Positions 35,285 through 45,124 are shown, counted from the first letter of the stretch. The stretch is 64,000 nucleotides of DNA from Vicinamibacterales bacterium (GCA_035699745.1 DASSPH010000061.1:1-64000), one strand, 5' to 3'. Made by a program: numbers and translations. Notes: a model not told the origin generated them from the letters alone.

Positions 35285-38200
35285 ATGAAGAGTCGATCGC
35301 GTCCCCAAGTGTACGGGTCTGCGCGAAAGGTGATCATGGCGCTGGCGATGGTCGCCCTGGTGCCCGTACTCACGCAGACGGCCACGGACGTCCGCACGGG
35401 CCTTGGCGGCAACGAACCCACGTCGGCGGCCGTCAACCCGCTCAGTCCGAATATCATCGCGGTGGCGCGGGGCCTGTCGGTCGCAATTTCCACCGACTTC
35501 GGCGTGACGTTTCCGACCACGGTGACTGCGACCACCAACGTGCCGGTCTACGGCACGATCGCGTCGTGGAGCGGCTGCGGCGACGCGTCGGTCACGTTCG
35601 ATTCGCAGGGCCGGCTGTTCTTCAGCTACCTGCTCTGCGGCAACGACAACGCCGTGCCGGCGAATCGCGTCGACATCTCCGCATTCGTTCAACAAATCAA
35701 CGCGACCACCGGTGCCACCGTCGGGAATCCGATCGAGGTGAGCGGCGGCGCGCTGAACTTCGACGACAAGGAATGGATCGTCGCCGACAGCAACCCGTCC
35801 AGCCCGTTCCGCGACAATTTGTACGTGATCTGGACGAGGCTCGACGGCCCGTCTCAGGTGATGTTCACGCGCTCGACCAACGGCGGCGCGACGTGGTCGG
35901 CCCCTGCGGCGATCGACGGCGGCGAAGGCTTCGTCTGGCCATCGCACATCGCCGTTGCGCCGAACGGCGACGTCTACGCCACGTATCACAGCGACACGTG
36001 CGGTTCGGCGACGGCGCCCATGTTCGTGCTGCGCGACACCACGGGCGGGGCCCAGTTCCAGGCCGCCGCGGGATTTCAGAAGACCTCCTTCACCGCGGCG
36101 GTCACGTGTAACGTGCAGTCGGCGGCTGCCACCGCCATCCCGAATACCACCTTCTGGATGCAGGGCGCCAATCAGGGATTCGTGATTCCCGATCCGGTCC
36201 GCACCGGGCAGGTGTACGTCGTGGCGAATCACGACCCGAACGACGACTTCACCTCGGGTGACGGCGGCGACATCATCCTGGCGCGCTCATCGGACGACGG
36301 CTTGAGCTGGACCGTCAGCACGATCAGCCATGGCCCCGTCGGCACGCTGCAGGCGTACCCGACCGGGGCGATCGACCAGCTCGGCAACCTCGTCGTGACC
36401 TGGTGGGACACGCGCCGTGGACTGACCAATGCCGCCGGCACGCTGATGCTCGACCAGTACGCGACGGTGAGCCGGGACGGCGGCGAGACGTTCACCTTCG
36501 ACTTCAGAGTCAGCGACGCCGCGATGGATCCGGACCTGAACGCCCCCTGCCGCTTCGGCACGCTGCCGACCTGCGGCGGAGCGGACGCCGGGCCCAATAC
36601 GCTGCGCATCGGCGAGTACAACGGCACGGCCGCGGCCGACGGCATCGGCTACGCGATCTGGACCGGCAACAACGGCACCAACCCGCCGAGCGGCGGCCAG
36701 ACCACATACTTCGACGCGTTCTCGATCCTCGGCGCCTTCGCCGACCCGATGGAGCCCAATGATGCGTGGGATCCAGGGGTCGCATCCGTCCTTGGCTCGT
36801 TCGGCAGCTACAACAATCAGAACTTGACCATCCACTCGGACACCGACGAAGACTTCTTCAAGGTGGTCGCCCACTCCACGGGGAAGCTGGCCTTCCGCAT
36901 CACCTACAACGGCCGCCTGTCGGATCTGGATATCCAGGTGCGTGACAAGTTCAACAACGCCGTCGCCACGTCGTCGACAGGCCTCGACAGCAACAACCTC
37001 GAGACGCTCACGATTCCCGCGGTGGCCGGAGAGGCGTACTTCCTCCGCGTGTTCGCTGAACCCGGGCAGGCACCGCCGATCAACGTCTACGATCTCGACA
37101 TCCTCAACACGCCCGCCCCGACGCCCTTCGGGCTGTCGCTCGCCGCCGCGGACGATACCGGCGGCAACGGGCTCGATAACATCACCAACGATCCGATGCC
37201 GACGATCACGCTCGCGGTCGATCTCAACCCGCTCGCGCCGCTGGCGTTCTCGCCTGACAACGGCACCGCGTCACTGGCAGACGACCCGCCGGGCTACAAG
37301 GTGGAGATCTATCGCAACGGCACGGCGGTCGGGCGCGCGACGCCAGTCGCTGGACAGCCCGGCATCTTCACGTTCACCTTCACGACGCCGCTGACGGAAG
37401 GACTCAACTTCATCACCGCGCGGGTCGTGGTCGTCGACAACTCCGATGCGATCGGCGGTGGAACCGTGCACGCCGTCGGTCAGGGCGGCGAATCGTTCGC
37501 GTTGCTCGTCACTCTCGACACCACGGCGCCCGGGCCCGGCGCGCTGGGTCCGCTCGACCTGCTGGCGTCGAGCGACAGCGGCGGCATCGACGATGACGAC
37601 ATCACGACGTTCAGCACGCCTTCGTTCAGCATCGGCGTCAACGCGCCGGGCCTGGTGAGGGTGTACGCACAGAAGCTGCCGGCGGGGGCAAACGTGCAGG
37701 TCGCACAATTCGTGGTCGTCAGCCCCAACGTCTGGCAGTTCACGGTGCCCTCGCTGAGCGACGGCGTGTACAACCTCACTGCCACGCTGGAAGACGGCGC
37801 CGGCAACGTGGGCCCGCCCACCGCGCCGCTCAAAGTGACGATCGCGCAGTTCTCGCTGACGCTCCCTGGCGAGACGACGAACGCGGCGGCCGGCCCAGTG
37901 GTCATGGATCTCGCCGCGCGGACGATACAGGGCTTCGCCAGCGTCTCAGCGACCGGCGTGATCGGCATTTCCGGCATTCCGGTCGTGAACGTGAACGGCA
38001 ACGGGCAGACCCTCACCGTGAATCTGACGGCCGGCAGCGACACGCTGGGCTATACCCCGTCGGGACCGGCCGCCGGCAGCTTCACCCTCGAGGGCTCGGG
38101 ACAGACGGTCAACTTCAGCAACGCCGGTGTGTTCACCGTCAATCCGCTCACCGGTGACGATACCGTGACGACGATTGGCAGCGCCGCCGACGACAGCGTC

Positions 38201-38560
38201 GCGGTGACCGTCACGACGATGCTGTCCGTGCAGGTGGGTCTGAGCAGGGCCCTGAACATGCCGGCAGCCGACATCGAGAAGGTCGGCATCGCCACGCTGC
38301 AGGGCAACGACACGATCGGAGTCAACATCTTCGATACGGTCGACGCCCGTCTGTTCGTCGATGGCGGTGAACCCACGACCGTGAACAAGGGGAACGATAC
38401 GCTGAACCTGTTCGACATGTCGGTCGGCCGGAAAGGCGTGTATTCCAACATCTCCGGCGGATCGACCGCGGGCGCGGGAGCCGTCGCGCTGTCGTTCAAG
38501 GCGACGGGCAAGTCGACGCGCGTCGACTACGTCGCGATCGAAAAGCAGACGCGGCGATAG
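35285..38560 (+). CDS. very large secreted protein with BNR/sialidase-like propeller, PPC and Ig-like domains
   Basis: 1,091 residues with an N-terminal membrane/signal stretch (VIMALAMVALVPVLTQT). Residues about 30-490 form a BNR-type propeller (RSTNGGATWSAP, RSSDDGLSWTVS, VSRDGGETFTFD). Next is a PPC-like domain (DTDEDFFKVVAHSTGKLAFRI ... GEAYFLRVFAEPG), then Ig-like segments with DTTAPGPG and ADDTGGNG, and a C-terminal repeat region rich in GNDT/GDDTV. No complete sialidase active site was identified, so enzymatic activity is uncertain; a surface-binding role is likely. GAGGAGG precedes ATG 35285. A strong hairpin follows at 38578. Confidence 0.75.
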   Translation: MKSRSRPQVYGSARKVIMALAMVALVPVLTQTATDVRTGLGGNEPTSAAVNPLSPNIIAVARGLSVAISTDFGVTFPTTVTATTNVPVYGTIASWSGCGDASVTFDSQGRLFFSYLLCGNDNAVPANRVDISAFVQQINATTGATVGNPIEVSGGALNFDDKEWIVADSNPSSPFRDNLYVIWTRLDGPSQVMFTRSTNGGATWSAPAAIDGGEGFVWPSHIAVAPNGDVYATYHSDTCGSATAPMFVLRDTTGGAQFQAAAGFQKTSFTAAVTCNVQSAAATAIPNTTFWMQGANQGFVIPDPVRTGQVYVVANHDPNDDFTSGDGGDIILARSSDDGLSWTVSTISHGPVGTLQAYPTGAIDQLGNLVVTWWDTRRGLTNAAGTLMLDQYATVSRDGGETFTFDFRVSDAAMDPDLNAPCRFGTLPTCGGADAGPNTLRIGEYNGTAAADGIGYAIWTGNNGTNPPSGGQTTYFDAFSILGAFADPMEPNDAWDPGVASVLGSFGSYNNQNLTIHSDTDEDFFKVVAHSTGKLAFRITYNGRLSDLDIQVRDKFNNAVATSSTGLDSNNLETLTIPAVAGEAYFLRVFAEPGQAPPINVYDLDILNTPAPTPFGLSLAAADDTGGNGLDNITNDPMPTITLAVDLNPLAPLAFSPDNGTASLADDPPGYKVEIYRNGTAVGRATPVAGQPGIFTFTFTTPLTEGLNFITARVVVVDNSDAIGGGTVHAVGQGGESFALLVTLDTTAPGPGALGPLDLLASSDSGGIDDDDITTFSTPSFSIGVNAPGLVRVYAQKLPAGANVQVAQFVVVSPNVWQFTVPSLSDGVYNLTATLEDGAGNVGPPTAPLKVTIAQFSLTLPGETTNAAAGPVVMDLAARTIQGFASVSATGVIGISGIPVVNVNGNGQTLTVNLTAGSDTLGYTPSGPAAGSFTLEGSGQTVNFSNAGVFTVNPLTGDDTVTTIGSAADDSVAVTVTTMLSVQVGLSRALNMPAADIEKVGIATLQGNDTIGVNIFDTVDARLFVDGGEPTTVNKGNDTLNLFDMSVGRKGVYSNISGGSTAGAGAVALSFKATGKSTRVDYVAIEKQTRR

Positions 38561-38577
38561 CGCCGTGTGTACGGCGT

Positions 38578-38607
38578 CGCGCCCGGCTGGACGTCCGGCC
38601 GGGCGCG
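38578..38607. terminator. GC-rich hairpin between convergent genes
   Basis: Perfect 10-bp stem CGCGCCCGGC / GCCGGGCGCG with a 10-base loop, 18 bp after the large secreted-protein gene and upstream of the nhaA 3' end. No clear T-run. Confidence 0.5.
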
Positions 38608-38749
38608 GCGCTTTGCGGAGGGCGCCGTCACCAGCGACTCTCGGCGGTGTGCCGGCCATCGCGCGCCGCGCCACGTAAGTGGACCGCGGCGGTGTGAAGA
38701 AAGCGACTGGCAGTCAGCGGCGTCATCTTCGAATCCTCCAGGCGTCGCG

Positions 38750-39916
38750 TCAGACCTCGCGCGCATGCTCGTGGACGGCACGACCACGGGGTGAGCGCCG
38801 GACGATCCGGGACAGCAGGAGGGCCAGCGGCGCCGCGGCAAAGCTGAGCACCGCCCCCATCTTCGTCTCCGCCAGCGCAGTGCCTCCGGGAAACGCGGCG
38901 GTGGCAAAGAACAGCGAGACGGTGAATCCCATCGAGGCGACGATGCCCACCACCAGGAGATCGGCGGTGTGAAGTCCCTTTGGCAAGCGCGCACCTGCGA
39001 GCCGCACCGCGCCCGTCATCACGAGCACGCCCGCCGGCTTACCGACGAGGAGGCCTGCCAGCACGTAATACGTGCCCGGCCCGATCGATTCGAACGCGAC
39101 GCCGGCGTTGGCAAACCCGAAGAGCATCAGAATCACCTGCACCGGCTTCGCCCACCAGTGCTCGAACCTGTTCAGCGTGTCCGTCCGGCTGTCTTCGCGG
39201 GAGTCGAAGATCCCGAGATCCCGCGCGCAGTGCGGCATGAACGGGACGACGGGCACGAGGGCCAGTGCAGGATGCAGGCCTCCGAGGTACAGTGCGGCCC
39301 ACGACAGCGACCCTGCGGCGGCGACGTACGGCCAGAAGCTCGGTGTCCGGCGGCGGCGCAGCCACACGGCGACGACCACCGCGGCCGTCATCAGCGTCAC
39401 GACCCAGGTGAGCGACAACGGTGCGGACGGATAGAACACGGCCAGAATGATCAGCCCGAGGGCATCGTCCGCGATCGCCAGCAGCAGGAGGAACGGGATC
39501 GCCGGATGCCTGGCCGGAAAGATCGCCCGCGCCACCATGGCCGAGAACGCGATGTCCGTGGCACAAGGAATCGCCCACCCGCGCGCCAGTTCTGGAGGTC
39601 CCATCGCCGCCACGAGCGCGCTGTAGATCAGCGCGGGCGCGGCCATTCCGCCCGCGGCAGCCGCCAGCGGCGACAGGGCGTGCCGCGGCGAGGCCAGGGA
39701 GCCCCCCGGGAGCGTCGCCTCGAAGACCTCCTTCGCCGCCAGCGCGAAGAAGAACACCATGCCCACGTCGTTCACCCAGAAATGCAGTGGATGCGCGACA
39801 CGGGCGTAGCTCGCCTGGTCCACGTTGGCCCAGATCAACGCGGCTACGGTACCCGCGACGAGGAGGAGTGAGTTGTCGAAGAGAAAGTGCGCGAGACGCG
39901 AACGTGGGTGTGGCAT
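38750..39916 (-). CDS. nhaA: Na+/H+ antiporter NhaA
   Basis: 388 residues, 12 transmembrane helices. The ion-binding aspartate pair is in LLLAIADDALGLIILAVFY, and the pH/transport signature WAIPCATDIAFSAMV is intact, as is GLLVGKPAGVLVMTGAVRLAG. It exchanges cytoplasmic Na+ for periplasmic H+. Placed near the potassium island, but transcribed alone. ATG 39916. Confidence 0.95.
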   Translation of the reverse strand: MPHPRSRLAHFLFDNSLLLVAGTVAALIWANVDQASYARVAHPLHFWVNDVGMVFFFALAAKEVFEATLPGGSLASPRHALSPLAAAAGGMAAPALIYSALVAAMGPPELARGWAIPCATDIAFSAMVARAIFPARHPAIPFLLLLAIADDALGLIILAVFYPSAPLSLTWVVTLMTAAVVVAVWLRRRRTPSFWPYVAAAGSLSWAALYLGGLHPALALVPVVPFMPHCARDLGIFDSREDSRTDTLNRFEHWWAKPVQVILMLFGFANAGVAFESIGPGTYYVLAGLLVGKPAGVLVMTGAVRLAGARLPKGLHTADLLVVGIVASMGFTVSLFFATAAFPGGTALAETKMGAVLSFAAAPLALLLSRIVRRSPRGRAVHEHAREV

Positions 39917-40086
39917 CGATGACGGACCTGCCAGGGGATGGCGGCCCGACCACCCAGCCTACCTGCAGCGGGACTTCCCCGCCACACCCGGATCGATTAT
40001 ATCGAAGCTGGCTGCTGGCGCCCGCTCACTCGGATATCCGTGCGCCGGCAATCCGAACCGATCGCGCGGTGCCGACCATCGGGAGA

Positions 40087-41175
40087 TCAGGGGTTTGCGT
40101 GACCTTCTTGCGCGCGCGTCCGAAGCAGGGTCACTTTCGGTGTCGCCGTGGCGCGCCTCATCAACGCGATGACCTCGGTCGCGGGCCCCAGGATCGTCGT
40201 GATCAGGCCCAGTCGCCGCGCGTCCCAATCGATGAACGCACCGTCGGGACACCGGGAATGGAGATCGGGCGGTAACTTCTCCGGCCGGACCCAGTGGCCA
40301 TCGCGCAGTGCCGTGTAACCGGTCAGTTCGCCGCCGGCTGCCGGTTGCCGGTAGTGGTAGTAGACGACGACGCCGTCATCATACCCATACGGCGCGTCGG
40401 CAGCGCCGAGGCGCCGCCGCGATGCCATGGTCGTCCGAACCACGTTCTCGGAGAGCACCATCAGGCGGGGATCGGTTTCCGCCTGCACCCGTCTCACCAT
40501 GCCATCGTGGTGATCCATTCCTGCCTGGATCCTGGCGACGAGGTCCTGCGCCGCATCCGTCTGCCCGGACCCGGCCTGTTCCTGAAGCAGCAACAGGTGA
40601 ATGCCGAGGATGATGAGATAGCCGGGATAGGCAGCGAGACCCGCAGCGCTCAGGCGCGTCAACATCGCGGCCGTCCGGTCGAGCAGCGGCGCCAGCCTCG
40701 AACGTGACGGGATGCGGACGTACTCGACTACCCGCTGGAGCAGCGCCCTCGCATCGGTGATACACATCGCAAGGTCATGTCCACCTGTCGTGCCGCGCAG
40801 GTGTCGTTCCGTCTCCCGCATTTGCTCCGCGAAGAGCGCCTCGATGCTCGTTGACTGAGCGTCGAGCACGCGAACGAATCCGTCGAGCACCAGTGCCGCG
40901 ATCCCGGCTTCTGCACCGGCAGCCAGCGTGATCGCGCTCCATGCCCACGAACACCTCGTCACCCGCCAGCCACTGCACTTCAGATCTCGTGCTCCGACGT
41001 CGAGTGCGGAGTAAGCGCACGGTTGCTCGGGACCGGCCGGATGAAGGTAACTCAGACCGCCAATCAGTCCATCCCGAAACAGGCCAGAGCTGGCATCAGG
41101 CTCCAGCCGCCGGTTGGTCCAGTGGCGCGGTGGGAGCCGGCCGATGGCGCTTGGGGCGCCGCAGGTTTTCCTCAT
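40087..41175 (-). CDS. helical protein of unknown function
   Basis: Up to 362 residues. The central part (about residues 85-230) is predicted all-helical with one strongly hydrophobic helix (YPGYLIILGIHLLLLQEQ) flanked by amphipathic helices, a shape that recalls the helical domain of pore-forming insecticidal proteins, though this is only a resemblance. The C-terminal part has aromatic beta-like segments (GVVVYYHYRQPAAG, GHWVRPEKLPPDLH). The first about 75 residues have poor protein character, so the true start may be a GTG near residue 70. No family recognised. Confidence 0.45.
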   Translation of the reverse strand: MRKTCGAPSAIGRLPPRHWTNRRLEPDASSGLFRDGLIGGLSYLHPAGPEQPCAYSALDVGARDLKCSGWRVTRCSWAWSAITLAAGAEAGIAALVLDGFVRVLDAQSTSIEALFAEQMRETERHLRGTTGGHDLAMCITDARALLQRVVEYVRIPSRSRLAPLLDRTAAMLTRLSAAGLAAYPGYLIILGIHLLLLQEQAGSGQTDAAQDLVARIQAGMDHHDGMVRRVQAETDPRLMVLSENVVRTTMASRRRLGAADAPYGYDDGVVVYYHYRQPAAGGELTGYTALRDGHWVRPEKLPPDLHSRCPDGAFIDWDARRLGLITTILGPATEVIALMRRATATPKVTLLRTRAQEGHANP

Positions 41176-41420
41176 CTCATTCGGCTGCTTGCGGAGGCCG
41201 CGGCCCGACGTGCCGGCGACGCACGGGTGTCCGGTTCCGAGGCGAAGCGGAATGCCTGGCGGTCATCTCAGCCCCGTAGCGCCAGTCCAATCGACGAGCG
41301 CTGAATGCCCTGCTCCGATGTGAGCAGGTCGTCACAATCGCGAGACGCCATGACGAGTCGGACAGCACATCGTCTCGCGTTTCGAGCCGCGTGAACATAC
41401 GCGCCACGCATTAGGCTCGA
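41176..41420. other. intergenic stretch without a supported gene
   Basis: About 245 bp, with adjoining doubtful 5' sequence of the unknown helical gene. Open frames on both strands lack protein-like composition. Confidence 0.4.
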
Positions 41421-41660
41421 CTACGTCTTTGGTTGTAGCCGATGGTCAGAACGGCCTGTCGCTCGGCGAGCCGCCCGCATGGCGAGCAGGGTCACGGCCA
41501 GGAACAGAACGGTCGCTGCAACGAGAACCGCCAGTCCGAGCGCTGAAGCGATCCTGGCAACTCTTCCATGCGACCCTGCATGCTGCGATGCAGACCCGGC
41601 GGAGCGACGGCGGGACTCCGGCAGGCCGCGCGCCCGGGCACCGTGTCGTCGGGGAGTCAC
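41421..41660 (-). CDS. small basic single-pass membrane protein
   Basis: 79 residues: an Arg/Ser-rich N-terminus, one transmembrane helix (ALGLAVLVAATVLFLAVTLL) and a basic tail. Its GTG start shares bases with the TGA of the upstream 44-residue gene (GTGA overlap), which supports translational coupling. Not recognised. Confidence 0.4.
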   Translation of the reverse strand: MTPRRHGARARGLPESRRRSAGSASQHAGSHGRVARIASALGLAVLVAATVLFLAVTLLAMRAARRATGRSDHRLQPKT

Positions 41661-41791
41661 AGGCCCGCGATCAGCATCGCGCCGGCGAGAACCGCCGCCA
41701 GGAGAGCGCTCTCCTGGAACCAGTTGTCATCCCGGACGCGCCACGGACGAGAGGCCAAGAGCGACGCGGCCGCAAGGAGGATCAGCCACAT
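41657..41791 (-). CDS. 44-residue two-helix membrane micropeptide
   Basis: Two hydrophobic segments (WLILLAAASLLA and LLAAVLAGAMLIAGL) joined by a polar turn (SRPWRVRDDNWFQE). It begins at ATG 41791, divergent from the NarL-type regulator at 41898, and overlaps the next small gene by 3 bases. The WRVRDDNWFQE turn suggests a real folded hairpin. Not recognised. Confidence 0.45.
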   Translation of the reverse strand: MWLILLAAASLLASRPWRVRDDNWFQESALLAAVLAGAMLIAGL

Positions 41792-41897
41792 GTTTGATGA
41801 ACGATGTGACCTTGCGTACTATCTGATCAGGCGGCGCGCGTAAATAGATGCAAAGCAGTAACCCGCCCTACACCGCTTGGACTATACGAGTCAGCGC

Positions 41898-42536
41898 ATG
41901 CGCATTCGCGTGATCCTCGTCGATGACCACCCGATCGTCTTGCAGGGTCTCGAACATCTGTTTCTGAGGCACGACGACTTCGAGGTGGTGGCCGCGTGCG
42001 GGTGCGCCGAGGACGCGCTGCAGGCAGCCGCCGCGCGTGCTCCCGACGTCGTCGTGACGGATCTCCGGATGCCCCAAAGCAGTGGACTCGATCTGCTCGG
42101 TGCACTTCGGCGAGACTATCCCGCCTGTCGCGTCGTGCTGCTGACCGCGGCCATATCAGACGCCCAGGTGGTGGAAGCGATCAAGCTCGGAGCCACCGGT
42201 CTGGTGATGAAGGATGCTGCGCCGCAGCAGCTCATCGACTGCGTCAGACGGGTGCATCGCGGCGAGGAATGCCTCGCTTCTGAGACTGTGTCCCGCGCGT
42301 TGAAGTCCGTGCTGGAGCGCGAGACGGTGCGCGGCGCACTCTCGCGCACGCTCACCGCCAGAGAGATCGAAATCATCCGGATGGTCGCGCAGGGCCTCAA
42401 GAACCGGGCCGTCGGCGAGCGCCTGGCCATCACCGAGGCCACCGTGAAGGTGCACCTGCATAACATCTATGAAAAGGTCGGCGTGACGGGGCGCGTGGAG
42501 CTATTGCTCTTCGCGCAGCAGAAGGGGCTGGTCTAG
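41898..42536 (+). CDS. NarL/FixJ-family response regulator
   Basis: 212 residues. Receiver with VDDHPIVLQGL, Asp55 in VVVTDLRMPQSSG, LLTAA and MKDAAPQQL; C-terminal LuxR HTH (LTAREIEIIRMVAQGLKNRAVGERLAITEATVKVHLHNIYEKVG). Its stop codon abuts the stop of the convergent histidine kinase, its likely partner. ATG 41898; a TATACG hexamer lies nine bases upstream. Confidence 0.93.
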   Translation: MRIRVILVDDHPIVLQGLEHLFLRHDDFEVVAACGCAEDALQAAAARAPDVVVTDLRMPQSSGLDLLGALRRDYPACRVVLLTAAISDAQVVEAIKLGATGLVMKDAAPQQLIDCVRRVHRGEECLASETVSRALKSVLERETVRGALSRTLTAREIEIIRMVAQGLKNRAVGERLAITEATVKVHLHNIYEKVGVTGRVELLLFAQQKGLV

Positions 42537-44045
42537 CTAGCGCCGCAGAATGATCTCCACCCGGGACCCGGTGGGGGCCGAGGTGATCGAGAGTCGTCCC
42601 CCCAGGCCGCTCACGCGCTCACGCAGGCTGGCCGGGCCGACGTTCTCCCGGCGGAGCGCCTCGTGATCGAGCGTGCCATGGAATCGAAAGCCCCGGCCAT
42701 CGTCCGTGACCGTGAGCCGAAGGTCTCTGTCTTCCGCCAGCATGGCGACGTCGACGCGCGACGGATGACCGTGCTTCAAGGCGTTGATGATCGCCTCGTG
42801 GGTCATCAGGCGCACCTCATGATCGAGCGCCGATGGCAGCGCCAATTCGCCCGGGGTGACGCGAACCGTGATCGGCGTCTTCCACTCCCCTGTCAGGCGC
42901 GCGGCTGCGGCCTCGAGTGATGCGCGCAGCGTGCCTGTCGGCGCACCGGGAGTGTCCGGTTTCAGGCCGTCGATGAATCGTCTGAGCTCGCGCTGCTCCA
43001 GCGCCATCGCGCGCTCGGCGGCGAGCAACCGATCCTTGACACCCGGGTGTGCGGCGCAGTCCTCAGCGATATCCTGCAGCTCCAGTCGTATGCCGGTGAG
43101 CGCCTGCAGGACGCCGTCGTGCAGATCGCGGGACAGACGCAGGCGATCCTCACGAACCGCGAGCGCCCGGCTGCGCTCCGCCACGTATAGATGCGCCAGC
43201 GAGTTTCCGATCTCACGCGCGATCACCTCCGCGGGCGTGATGAGGGCCTGGGGGTCCGCGTCGGTTCCCAGGCCGCCGAAGAACACGCGCCCCGCGACGT
43301 GCTCGGTGTGAAACGGCACTTCGGCGGCCAGGCCCCCAGGCAGCAGCGCGCGGATCGGCTCGGGAACGACGTGCGGCGCTCTGCTGATCTCGTAGATCGC
43401 GGTTGCGGTGCGGTCCCCGTTCAGGAGTTGGACGAAATGCGCCGGAGGCTGCCGCGATGTCGGATCGTCGCCAGGACGAGCGCTCGTGACGTACACCCAC
43501 GGTTCCTCTTCGGCCATCCAGACCGCCACCGCCGTCGTCGCGCCCAGTGCCGTGGCGCCATGCGAGAGAATCTGGCGCATGCTCGTCGAGGTGTCGGCGT
43601 CAGCGACCAACGGCCAGGCGCTGACCCGGCGCATCACGTCCAACGCGCCCTGCAGGTCTGCCAGCGCAAGGCGCTCCGCCTCCTCAGCGCGGCGCCGCGC
43701 CGAGCTCACCCAGGCGGTCGCGTACGACACGATGGCAAAGACCAGCAGTCGCAGCGCGTCGTCGCTGCCGATGTTCAAGGAGAATCGCGGGGGAATGAAA
43801 AGAAAGGCGAGGCACAACGTCGACAGCATCGTCGCGAGCAGTGCCGGGCCGAAGCCGCCGTAAATCGCCGACAGCACAACTGCCGGGAAGAAGAAGAGTG
43901 AGAGGCTGGCGCCCATCCAGCCGCGCAAGACCAGCGTGGCCACCACCGCCGCCCCGACACCGGCGACTGAACCAACATAGGCGCGCGCCAGCAATCCCGG
44001 GCGGCGGACGTTGCTGTGCGATGGCCGGCCTGAGTCTACGCGCAT
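42537..44045 (-). CDS. DUF4118-GAF-HisKA_3 sensor histidine kinase
   Basis: 502 residues. Several N-terminal helices form a DUF4118-type membrane domain (YVGSVAGVGAAVVATLVL, LSLFFFPAVVLSAIYGGFG, LCLAFLFIPPRFSL). A GAF-like domain follows (about residues 145-300), then the HisKA_3 dimerisation helix with the phospho-His in SRDLHDGVLQALTGIRLELQ, and a HATPase domain (LMTHEAIINALKHGHPS, VTDDGRGF, GPASLRERVSGLGG). It probably phosphorylates the NarL-type regulator convergent with it. The start is set at ATG 44045, leaving the frame clear of the gene ending at 44120. Confidence 0.88.
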   Translation of the reverse strand: MRVDSGRPSHSNVRRPGLLARAYVGSVAGVGAAVVATLVLRGWMGASLSLFFFPAVVLSAIYGGFGPALLATMLSTLCLAFLFIPPRFSLNIGSDDALRLLVFAIVSYATAWVSSARRRAEEAERLALADLQGALDVMRRVSAWPLVADADTSTSMRQILSHGATALGATTAVAVWMAEEEPWVYVTSARPGDDPTSRQPPAHFVQLLNGDRTATAIYEISRAPHVVPEPIRALLPGGLAAEVPFHTEHVAGRVFFGGLGTDADPQALITPAEVIAREIGNSLAHLYVAERSRALAVREDRLRLSRDLHDGVLQALTGIRLELQDIAEDCAAHPGVKDRLLAAERAMALEQRELRRFIDGLKPDTPGAPTGTLRASLEAAAARLTGEWKTPITVRVTPGELALPSALDHEVRLMTHEAIINALKHGHPSRVDVAMLAEDRDLRLTVTDDGRGFRFHGTLDHEALRRENVGPASLRERVSGLGGRLSITSAPTGSRVEIILRR

Positions 44046-44119
44046 GGCGTCGCGGCGGGGATCCCGCAATCGTTCGGCGAAACTGGCGATGCGTAGGAAC
44101 CGCGTCCATGCATTGTTGA

Positions 44120-44790
44120 TCAACGTCGCGTCCAGTCGCCTATCGGCCACCGCTCGTGCCACCAATCCGGGAACGCAGGCTCCCAGGCCGCAGTCCAGAC
44201 TCGCCCGTCCATCCCGACGACGAACGCATCCAGCTTGTCGGAACTGCGGGACACACAGGTGACCGGCGCTCCGGGTGCTGCCCGGCCGCCTTGAGATCCC
44301 ACCATCCGTGCCAACCGTCCGTGAAGGATGGTTCCCATGCCGCCGTCACGATGGCGCCGTCGACATCGGTGCCGAATACATCGAGTTTGTCTGCGCTTCG
44401 CGACACGCAGTGAATCGATCGCCCGTGTGTAGCAGCAGGCACTGGAGCGAACGCCGGCCGGGGAAACACCTCGTACGGCCCCCGCCCGGCGTCCCAGTAA
44501 ATCGATCCGTGCTGAAAGTGGCTGACGCGGCCGAAATGGTGCGGCGTATCCATCTCGTCGCTGGTTGGATAGCCGAGCGTGCTCGTCTCCCATCCCACGG
44601 ACGACCACAATCCGTGGATGGCTCCGTGCACCTCGTGCGCTGCCGTCGATGGCGTCCAGTAGATCGATCCGTGCTGATAGTGGCGGAAACGTCCGATCCC
44701 GTCGGGACACGGCTGCTCCGCGCTCGTCGGTGATCCGAGGACACCGCCCGCGGCTCCGAGCGCCGCGTACTTGTCGTCGATTGCAGTCAT
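44120..44790 (-). pseudogene. LGFP-repeat / lectin-like repeat protein with an internal frameshift
   Basis: The first frame (44790 down to about 44285) encodes two LGFP repeats (RFRHYQHGSIYW, SHFQHGSIYWDAG) and one propeller-like repeat (CVSRSADKLDVFGTD ... TAAWEPSFTDGWHGWW). A second copy of that repeat (CVSRSSDKLDAFVVG ... TAAWEPAFPDWWHERW) follows at once but in another frame, ending at 44120. A one-base change at about 44265-44290 thus separates the two. LGFP repeats bind cell-wall or surface sugars; the propeller repeats resemble fungal-lectin-like blades. The gene is either recently broken, or the base is a sequencing error. Confidence 0.7.
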
Positions 44791-45124
44791 ACGCCCCGAC
44801 CAAGAGACCTGAGGCGCGCACGTCTGCGGACGTGCAACTTAGCACAACGAGCCGCGCGTGACGCTGACGGATCCGAACCGCTCGGACGAGGTCCGTGGCG
44901 CAGGACTCACGCGGCCCTGCTACGAAGCGCGCATTCCGCCGGCCTCGCGGGGACGCCGCTGTCCAAGGCGTTGTCAGGAGTCCGAATGATTCGACGGCAC
45001 AGCCTCGCGATTTCCGCGGGCGCCTCCGGAAGCGTCGACTATCGGCCGAGGCGCGCCCAGGATCTCCGCCGGCCAGAAGGCACGGTGGGCGCGGCACCAC
45101 GGCGGCAAGGGGGATAATGCGTGG
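44791..45124. other. intergenic region without a supported gene
   Basis: 334 bp between divergent genes. Only antisense-type open frames of atypical composition were seen. It should contain promoters for both neighbours; the clearest element is GATAAT at 45113-45118, six bases before GTG 45125. Confidence 0.5.

Noticed and set aside
40087-41175. Assignment as a Cry-type insecticidal toxin
   Set aside because: Only a helix pattern is shared; no conserved toxin blocks were seen, so it is left as unknown.
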